Assembly: GCA_964017185.1 (NCBI GenBank)
Contig: OZ024884.1
Coordinates: 19,314,048-19,378,047, forward strand
Source: Rugalucina vietnamica
Taxonomy: Eukaryota > Mollusca > Bivalvia > Lucinida > Lucinidae
DNA: 64,000 nucleotides
Direction of reading: 5' to 3'
The translations under genes and the position numbers were made by a program. The notes below the pieces were generated by a model. It saw nothing but the letters and a program-made list of their open reading frames with translations, did no database searches and was not told the origin of the DNA. This document shows, piece by piece, positions 56,843 to 64,000 of the stretch; position 1 is the stretch's first letter; every line of letters begins with the position of its first letter.

Positions 56843-57500
56843 TGTAGGGTATATGAGATCATACAGGATAGTAAAGACAGTAAAGATAGTAAAGGGTTTA
56901 GAATAAAAAAGAAACCTTAACTTTCATACAGTTGAGCATGATCAGTGTATTTATTTCTTATTTGATTTGCGATGTAGAGTAAATGGTATGTAACAGTTTG
57001 TATGGTTGTCAATTATCACATTCGAACACAAGATAGAGTTTGGAGTGTTCCAATTAAACCCGCTAGTTGGGTCGTATATAAAAGGCACGGGCACCTTGAT
57101 TCAATCTTTCGTTCATCATGGCATTGCCGTATGTTTGTAAATATTGTGAGATTGTATTAAGGGGACTGAATACACCTCGGCAGCAAGAAATAACAGGCAC
57201 ACCAAAGAAGGGCCGTATAGGTGTGATGTGATGTGGTATCTTTCAGTCAGATCAATGCTAACACATTTCAAGAGCAAGCCATTTAAGACAAGAAGTGAGC
57301 TGCTGACCATCCACGATTTAGAATCCGGAAAACACAAACATGAATGTGAAATATGCAAAAGAAAAGTGTGGTACAAAGCATCTAAAAGACCATCTCGTTG
57401 CACATTCTAGAGAGAAAAAAACACAACAACATTACATTGTACAATCTGGAGGACCATCTCGTTGTACATTCTGGAGATAAACCTTGCATTTACATTTGGA
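56843..57500 (+). pseudogene. Zinc-finger unit 3 (no second domain)
   Basis: Upstream sequence from 56845 matches that of unit 1 (GGTTTAGAATAAAAAAGAA, GATCAGTGTA), and a TATA box and ATG (57118) match unit 2. The first frame (57118-57231) encodes YVCKYCEIVLRGLNTPRQQE, with the finger's two cysteines present but H replaced by Q, and stops after 37 codons. After a frameshift, FKSKPFKTRSELLTIHDLES and KHECEICKRKVWYKAS continue to 57410. The transposase-like part is absent. Confidence 0.55.
57075..57084 (+). promoter_or_regulatory. TATA box of zinc-finger unit 3
   Basis: TATATAAAAG in the same position and context as in unit 2. Confidence 0.6.
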
Positions 57501-57627
57501 GACTTTCTGAACAGACGCGTTTTAGACCAATGTTCAAGTTTATTTGTTTTGGCTTAAATGATAAGTCAGTTTTATTTCACTTTGTCTCGAGTCTGATCAT
57601 TTACCTGCCCCAGAAAATGTTTGTTCA

Positions 57628-57850
57628 AATTGATGCTTAACGTCCCAGTCAATATATATGGTTATGTCGGGTCGTTGCCTCCATTTTATGGGACTTTTAC
57701 CCAAAATTAGGATGTCATGACATCCAACATAAAGCTTCAAATACAACCACCCAAATAAACCAATACGGTTTATATGTGTGGATGGTTCGACTTGAACCAC
57801 TTTTCCTGGGCAGAGCCAGAATTGAGCAAGTGACCAGTAGTCGGATGATC
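57628..57850 (-). mobile_element. R3 copy 8
   Basis: Left two thirds of R3, ending at CCAGTAGTCGGATGATC. Confidence 0.75.
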
Positions 57851-57854
57851 ATTG

Positions 57855-58090
57855 ATTGATTGATTGAATTAATGCTTTACGTCCCAGGCAACAACACTGG
57901 TCATGTCGGGACGTTGCCTCCATTTTATGGGACTTTTACCCAACATTAGGATGTCATGACACTCAAAATGAACCGCCCAACTAAGTCAATAAGGCTTATA
58001 TGTATGGATGGTTCGACTAAAACACTTTTCCTGGGAAGACTCAGACATGAGCGGATAACCAGTAATCAGATGGTCGGTCAGTAGCGTTTT
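57855..58090 (-). mobile_element. R3 copy 9 with ATTG tail
   Basis: Preceded by ATTGATTGATTG, the tail side of the repeat, and running through to CAGATGGTCGGTCAGTAGCG. Confidence 0.8.
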
Positions 58091-58217
58091 TTGTTGCAGA
58101 ATGATAGATGATAGACATGTACCATCAACGAGAACTCAGTAGGCCAGAACCTTTCTGTCATGAACTGACTGTGAATCACAAGTACAGTGATACAGTATCT
58201 AAAACTCAGTCTGAGAG
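58080..58217. repeat. 138-bp duplicated block, first copy
   Basis: TTGCAGAATGATAGATG, ACATGTACCATCAACGAGAA, TTTCTGTCATGA and ACAGTATCTAAAACT recur in order at 58728-58866. Confidence 0.8.
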
Positions 58218-58257
58218 TCAAATGAGATAGGAGTACGATTGATTCTTTCATTACCTC

Positions 58258-58383
58258 CAATTTAGGAGAGCACATAACCACCCAAATAAACCAATAAGGC
58301 TTATATGTGTGGATGGTTCGACTTGAACTACTTTTCCTGGGCAGGCTCAGAATTGAGCAGTTGACCAGTAATCGGATGATCAT
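58258..58383 (-). mobile_element. R3 copy 10, middle part
   Basis: Begins at ACATAACCACCCAAATAAAC; the left third is missing. Directly abuts copy 11. Confidence 0.7.
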
Positions 58384-58727
58384 TGATTGATTGAATTAAT
58401 GCTTTACGTCCCAGTCAACAGCAATGGTCATGTCGGGACGTTGCCTCCATTTTATGGGACTTTTACCCAACATTAGGATGTCATGACACTCAAAATGTGC
58501 TTCATAAATATAACCGCCCAACTAAGCCAATAAGGCTTATACATGTATGTATGTATGGACGGTTTGACTAAACCATTTTTCCTGGGCAGACTCAGACATG
58601 AGCGGATAACCAGTAATCAGATGGTCGGCCAGTAGATTTGCCTAGAGGCACAAGCAGCCCATCTATCTCTTCTAGGCCCCAATGGGCGGGGGCACCCGAC
58701 CACCCTTAATCGGATGATCAGTCAGTA
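58384..58727 (-). mobile_element. R3 copy 11, near full length
   Basis: Starts with ATTGATTGAATTAATGC and ends CCCGACCACCCTTAAT; the most complete copy in the window. Confidence 0.85.
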
Positions 58728-58866
58728 GCGTTCTTTGTTGCAGAATGGTAGATGCTACACATGTACCATCATCGAGAACTCAGTAGGTCAAAATCTTTCT
58801 GTCATGAGATGACTGTGAATTACAAGTTCAGAGGTACAGTATCTAAAACTAGAGTCAAATGTCAGA
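58728..58866. repeat. 138-bp duplicated block, second copy
   Basis: Follows R3 copy 11 just as the first block follows copy 9, so R3 plus block was duplicated together. Confidence 0.8.
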
Positions 58867-58986
58867 GATACGAGTACGATGGCAAATGAAATCCTGTTTC
58901 AAATCAAGGAACGGACACAGACAATATTTCTCGGAAGTTGATGCCCACTAAGTTAAACATAGTTTGTTGGGTATGGAGACAAAGAT

Positions 58987-59226
58987 ATGTACAAAGCAGT
59001 GTGTTTTAGAAAAGATTTACACAGCGATCCAAGAATTCATACAAATTTCATAGAAACCAAACAAGGGATTAGTACGGTAGCTGAGGATACACCACTACCT
59101 TTCATTATGGATACATTTTGGACATCATTTAGTATTACGACCAAGCAACAAGCTCTTCTGAGAAAATATGTGATAGACAAAAGAACCATTGATCTTCGGT
59201 ACGCTCACCTGAGATTTTGCCTTTAA
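58987..59226 (+). pseudogene. Coding-like fragment, probably transposon
   Basis: A 79-residue frame including CFRKDLHSDPRIHTNFIETK and PFIMDTFWTSFSITTKQQAL. Composition and codon pattern look coding up to about residue 68; the end (RYAHLRFC) is read-through into a fragment of the 5.2-kb repeat (GGTACGCTCACCTGAG). I do not recognise the family with confidence. Upstream frames contain stops. Confidence 0.3.
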
Positions 59227-59265
59227 AAAATGACCTTTGACAAAAATGACCTAGATCTTGAGTAC
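59175..59265 (-). repeat. Edge fragment of the 5.2-kb type repeat
   Basis: GAACCATTGATCTTCGGTAC, GCTCACCTGAG and AAATGACCTTTGAC match the right-edge phrases of the composite repeat. Confidence 0.5.
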
Positions 59266-59295
59266 TCGCATAACCTTTACTAATTTATATTTGAT

Positions 59296-59590
59296 GCTGT
59301 ATGTATGTCCAAGTCAACAGCTATAGTCATGTCAAGACGTTATCTTAAGTTAACATAAGGATGTCATGACATGCAAAATTTGCTTCATAATGTAACCACC
59401 CCAACTTAACAACTAAGGCTTGTATGAATGGATAGTTTATTTAAAAACTTAAAACCATTTTTCCTGGGCAGTCTCAGACTTTCTAAGCGGTTTACCAGTA
59501 ATCAGGTGGTCGGTCTGTCTTAATATAACGCAGCCAATATATTTTTCACGGCCCCAATGGCCGGACCCATTTTCCCCACCCTGCCACTCT
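59296..59590 (-). mobile_element. R3 copy 12
   Basis: Diverged but nearly full length; the CGGGACGTTGCC block has become CAAGACGTTATC. Confidence 0.7.
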
Positions 59591-60081
59591 TCACATTGCT
59601 TTTAACGATTCATCTCATGGATAACATCTTCCGATTCTGATCAATGTATGAAATTCAATAATTTCAAAAATACATTTAATTAATATCATTGTTTGACAGC
59701 TTTACGTCTTCCTTTAATTAAACAACTACCGAAATACCCACTGTTACGTGCAGAATGTCTGTCACTTCTTTTTTGGGATGTCAGCTGGTACTACACCTCT
59801 AATTGAGACGTGACAAAAATATTCTTTGAAAAATATGTGCGCCAGTTCAGATGTCAGTCACTGTAGACGATGGACACTTTGCAGGGAACAAGTCTGAAGA
59901 GGCAATATTTTCGCAAATAGTGTGCGCAGATAACTAGGCTAATCTAAAATTCGCTAATCTTACATTGTTTTGGCATTTTTCGTTTGTCGCGACTTATAAA
60001 GTTAGTTTGGCACAGACATACCCTAAGTCGATGACAGTTCAAAAACTGTCAAAAATGTACATCTTGATTTTTTGATTATTT

Positions 60082-60315
60082 GAGCCGCCTCATGTAAAAC
60101 CAACAATCTGCATAGGCGAAAACAAAGGCGCAGATCAGCTTCGCGGTAACCGTGAAGCTGATCAGCGCCTTTGTTTTCGCTACTCGGATAGTACAATTCC
60201 TCTTCTACTTAAATCCGAAATTTCAAGCTTCTAGCTCTTTTCTGTGCTTGTACAGGCCGGTTTGTGTCGGACATGTTCGGAAACCACATTGTTGGTTTTC
60301 CCACGAGGCGGGCTC
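60082..60315 (+). mobile_element. R2 MITE, copy 3 (234 bp)
   Basis: Flanked by ATTT on both sides (60078-60081, 60316-60319). Differs from copy 2 by few bases, including one deletion and one insertion that leave the length unchanged. Confidence 0.9.
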
Positions 60316-60319
60316 ATTT

Positions 60320-61204
60320 GTTATCTGAAAATATGTCTACTATGACTTAGTAGGAACGCCATTGTTTCAACGACCTTTTATACTTTTGACACACGTCTAA
60401 CTGATTGAGATTTAATTTTTAATACGTAATCAAACATTGTATCTTGTAACAGGAATGCAATGTTATAGAAGTTTTCTACATAAAAATATGTGAAAAGATG
60501 TGCATTTAAGAGAATAGTAGATATCTTAATAAATGGAATACTCTGTTTGTTGTCAACAGTGAATTTCTAGATTTAAACAAGTGGTCATTGTCACTCGTGA
60601 AATAGTTACATATCAAATCAGTAGAGATAAAATCTTTGCTGTAGAAGTAATATTAATGCCACATCAAGGTTCATACGTACGCAATTTACGATCTCGGATC
60701 TTTTCGATGTGAGTTCCACCTCAACATGAAAAAGTTTTAATAGTAATGGAATTTGTGCACATTGCATATATGTACCAATTCAAGTAAGCTACCATGTACT
60801 TATTGGAGTTTTTGTTCTAGAAAATCTTGTGAATCTGAAATAGCCGGCTAAATAGTAAAAAAGGATGCACCGCATGGTCTCCAGATTTGTTCTGTAAAGC
60901 AGAGCAACAATTAAATGCAAGAATGTTAGCAAATGGATATTTGTCCTTTTCTGTCTTATACATGAAAGCCCAATGTCCTCACTTTTACCTAAATTGAACT
61001 ACCACCCAATTCTCACTAATTTACTTCTTTATCACTATTAATATTTGTATATAATGTTTAAATCAGTGCATATTATCATTCTGTAACTAACCACTTATTT
61101 ATTGCAAATATCATTTTAAAGTGGGTGTTTGTTCGTTGAAGATTTCTAAAATCTTCTACTGAAACTGAATAGTTTGAACCATGTTTTTTTTTTAAATTTT
61201 GTTT
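60320..61204. other. No gene seen
   Basis: AT-rich non-coding sequence. Confidence 0.45.
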
Positions 61205-61445
61205 GGTTATTTGCTTTACATCCCAGTCAACAGCAGCTGCTATGGTCATGTTGGGACCCTGCCTCCATTCATGGAACTTTTACCCAAAATTAGGATGTCA
61301 TGACACCCAAAAGTGCTTCAAATATATAACCATCAAGCAAGCCACTAAGGCTTATATATGATGGGTGGTTTAATTTTAACCACTTTTCCTGGGCATGCTC
61401 AGTGGTTAAGCAGTAATCAGATGGTCAGTGAGCAGTGTATACGTG
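61205..61445 (-). mobile_element. R3 copy 13
   Basis: Left two thirds; GCAGCT is duplicated to CAGCAGCTGCT near the start. Confidence 0.75.
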
Positions 61446-61589
61446 TATTACGAAGTCTCGTTCAATCCTCGTATGAATGTTTGGTATCGCTGATTCACTA
61501 TGCAGTTAGGGGAAAGTTTTTGGTTTAGAGTTTCTATAAATTTACAGATCAAACAGGTAATCTGTCCGCGAAACTTTACTGTTTGATAA

Positions 61590-61830
61590 CCGCATGTACA
61601 ACTTTGTGTCAAAGACCCAGACGTCCACGCGTTACGACGCCCAGAGATGATCGACATATACGTCAATTGCACCTCCTTTATCGAGAAAACAATTCGTAAC
61701 CGTTTACGCTCAAATAACTCCAATAGTTGCAGGAGACCATATCGAGGGACAACTCTGACGCAACGTCATCGTGATAATCGATTACGTAGGGCTCAAAAAA
61801 TGTTGGCAAAGCGTTCTTTTCTCCAATGTT
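61590..61830 (+). pseudogene. Tc1-like transposase, DNA-binding-domain fragment
   Basis: Tc1 transposases cut and paste elements at TA sites. This fragment covers the linker and second helix-turn-helix: RPRVTTPRDDRHIRQLHL in one frame from about 61620, then, after a stop and frameshift plus a deletion, TIRNRLRSNN and RPYRGTTLTQRHRDNRLR from 61690. It ends near AQKMLAKR, before the catalytic DDE domain, where an R3 copy follows. The typical order of these motifs makes the family assignment firm despite the short length. Confidence 0.75.
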
Positions 61831-61847
61831 TTTTGTCTGTTTGTTAA

Positions 61848-62152
61848 AATTGATGCTTACCGCCCCAGTCAAATTATGTGAAGTGGGGACGTTACCTCCA
61901 TTTTATGGGACGTTTACCCAAAATAGGATATCATAACATCCAAAAAGTGCTTCAAATTATAACCACCAAACTAAGCCAATAAGGCTTTTATGTATGGGTG
62001 GTTTGACTTGAACCACTTTTCCTGGGCAGGCTCAGTCCTAAGCGGTTAACCAGTAATCAGATGGTCAGTCAGTAGCGTGTAAGCTGTGCCTGGAGGCACA
62101 AGCAGCCCATCTATTTCTTTAGGCCCCCTATTGGCGGGGCCCTTAATAAGTT
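61848..62152 (-). mobile_element. R3 copy 14
   Basis: Near full length, ending GGCGGGGCCCTTAATAAG; directly follows the Tc1 fragment. Confidence 0.8.
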
Positions 62153-62161
62153 TTGTTTGTT

Positions 62162-62475
62162 TCAGTTGATGCTTAACGTCGCAATCAACAGCTATGGTCA
62201 TGTCGGGACGTTGCCTCCATTTTATGTGACTTTTAACCAAAACTAGGATGTAATAAAACAAAAAAGTACTTCAAATAACTAACCATCCAATTTAGCTACT
62301 AAGGCTTATGTATATGGAGGGTTTGACTTGAAACCACTCTTCCTTGGCAGACTCAGACCCGAGCGGATCAGATCAGTCAGTAGCGTATAAGCTTTGCCTG
62401 GTGGCACAAGCAGCCCATCTATTTCTATAGGCCCCAATGGACGAGGGGTACATATTTCCACCCGGACCGTCTTGC
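62162..62475 (-). mobile_element. R3 copy 15
   Basis: Near full length; only about 10 bp separate it from copy 14, so the two form a head-to-tail pair. Confidence 0.8.
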
Positions 62476-62947
62476 AACTTAAATGTCAACCGTTATATTG
62501 ATAACGTTTTAATACCAGAGGTTATTCCCCTTTTCTGAACTGGACTTACGTTCCAACAAGATGATGCTACGCCCCGGGTAGCTAGGATTACACAAAACCT
62601 TTTGAATGTAAAAAGGAGTAAATGTGTTGCCGTGGCCTGTCAGCTCCCCTGATATAATGTAAGTCCAATAGAACAATTAACTTGGTCGACGTGTTACATA
62701 GCGCGTCAACCTACCACAGAATGTGCCCCAGTTGTAAAGGGTTCGGTTCGACGTCTGACTTAATCAATGACTTGAAGGTGTCAAGCAGTAATTCTTGCAC
62801 GGGCTTCCAATTCCAGATACTGTGTTTTAAAATACTTCTAAAACTGATCTTTTTTTTATAAACGTGAACACTAAAAATTGGATCCATATATAGTAAACTG
62901 GCGTTGACGTGCAACTTAAGTTTCGAGTTCCTCTCAGTATATTATTT
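62476..62947. other. No gene seen
   Basis: Spacer between R3 copies without recognised content. Confidence 0.35.
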
Positions 62948-63062
62948 CAAGCATATTTTGGATGCCATGGCATCCTGATTATGGGTAAAGCTCCATACAA
63001 TGGATGCAACGTCCCGACATAACCATACCTGTTGACTGGGACGTAAAGCATCAAGCAAACAA
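62948..63062 (+). mobile_element. R3 copy 16, opposite orientation, partial
   Basis: Contains GGATGCCATGGCATCCTGAT, CAACGTCCCGACATAACC and ends GACTGGGACGTAAAGCATCA, the 3' end of the repeat. Confidence 0.7.
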
Positions 63063-63295
63063 AATAATTTTAAACGTATTATGAAATGAACGAGATAAGT
63101 ACCACAGAGAAAAGGCATTTTGGTAATGGTGGTAATACTGTGGAAGGCTGAAGATGTAAGGCTAATTTTCAGTTCTAAAAGGGCTTAGTGGTTATGGTCT
63201 CCTTTGAAGTGTTTCGTCCACAAAACTAAAATGGCCAAGAGCTTCTCGAGAAAAGCAAAAACGTTTCATTTTGTGTGTTTTGAGTTGTGGTTTAT

Positions 63296-63425
63296 ATGGA
63301 TGGATGGTTTGACTTGAAACCACTTTTCCTGGACAGGCTCATACCTGTGGCCAGTCAGTAGCGTATAAGCTTTGCCTGGAGGGACAAGCAGCCCATCTAC
63401 TTCTTTAGGCACCAATGGGTGGACC
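63296..63425 (-). mobile_element. R3 copy 17, right half
   Basis: From GATGGTTTGACTTGAAACC to CACCAATGGGTGGA; the region carrying the S2-like domain is missing. Confidence 0.7.
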
Positions 63426-63430
63426 ATGTA

Positions 63431-64000
63431 TGGACATGGCGATCACCATGGTCTAGTGACCCACTTAAACTTAAATTTCGTTTTATTCCTTTTGTAACAC
63501 AACTAAAAATAAAGTTCAGTTTAGTGTTTATATGTAAATGACAAATCTCTAACGTAGCAAACAGAAATGATGCACTACCCGGGAAAGGATCTAACCTTCC
63601 TGTCCCTGAAAGAAAAATAACCATTCCCCCAGCTCCCTTTAATGCTTTTCTTCAGATCCCTCTTCCCTGAAACCGCAAAAAAATTTGCTTGCTCTCCAGC
63701 CCCCTGAAAATTAATGACGCTTCTCCCCAGACCCCCCAAAGCCCTGGTAGGACCCCATTTAAACGCCTGGTAGGGTCCCATTTAAACGTCCATGTAACAT
63801 AGTTTGAACGGGTTACGTATCAAAAATAAGTCAAATCGTCTTATCATTTTTTGACAAGATAGGCACGACAAAGCCGACCGGACGCCGCATCATAGGACAT
63901 TAAAACTCGGCTGGTGGAGTCAGTAGGTAGGCCAAACCATTTGTACAAAATTCCTCTTTATTGACATGACGTTCCTGGTCACTCTGTATAGACACGAATT
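63431..64000. other. No gene seen; CT-rich scraps
   Basis: Contains CCCTGAAA-type repeats (63560-63710), and a 23-bp tandem duplication around CCTGGTAGG(A/G)(C/T)CCCATTT at 63742-63788. Confidence 0.4.

Overview
The window is animal nuclear DNA, most likely from a mollusc (a bivalve is my best guess). It is AT-rich, gene-poor and packed with transposable-element debris. The evidence is a Wnt exon ending in a consensus splice donor, a spliceosomal U4 snRNA gene, a tRNA-Arg gene with a Pol III terminator, tRNA-derived SINEs, a Penelope-type GIY-YIG domain, and dispersed repeats that I recall from bivalve genomes. I cannot name the species. There are no operons, and most open frames are chance frames or lie inside repeats.

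Layout, left half. 1-9 kb is repeat-bearing DNA around the first coding exon of a Wnt9-like gene on the minus strand (7604-7949). If that gene is intact, everything to its left is intron 1 and the other exons lie beyond the left edge. This stretch also holds a three-unit tandem repeat at 5.2-6.8 kb. 9.9-16.7 kb is a large, approximately mirror-symmetric block without a convincing gene. It has inverted ends of about 400 bp, subterminal repeats, an unusual repeated 14-bp motif (GTAAC-RYRY-GTAAC) and two interlocked inverted repeats near its middle. 16.7-24 kb is mostly featureless apart from short elements and ATCA arrays. 24-26 kb is a CpG-rich set of nested palindromes. 26-29 kb is featureless.

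Layout, right half. 28.7-31.7 kb has a mariner-like MITE split by a SINE, then the tRNA-Arg and U4 genes. 31.8-42.5 kb has two broken copies of a zinc-knuckle gag-like gene, each split by other elements, and between them an endogenous fragment of a CRESS-DNA-virus-type Rep helicase (35992-36579). 43-52 kb is a patchwork: HECT-like, zinc-finger and C48-protease-like fragments, a 1341-bp element with perfect 35-bp inverted ends, a Penelope-like element and a SINE. 52-57.5 kb is an array of three decayed zinc-finger/transposase-like units, two of them with a TATA box and start codon. 57.6-63.5 kb is saturated with one SINE-like repeat (R3) that I did not see in the first 33 kb.

Repeat names used below: R1, about 280-bp hairpin MITE; R2, 234-bp MITE with 4-bp target duplications; R3, SINE-like repeat; R6, about 200-bp repeat ending in a splice-acceptor-like sequence; S1 and S2, tRNA-derived SINEs. 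All calls are from reading the sequence; no database search or alignment program was run.
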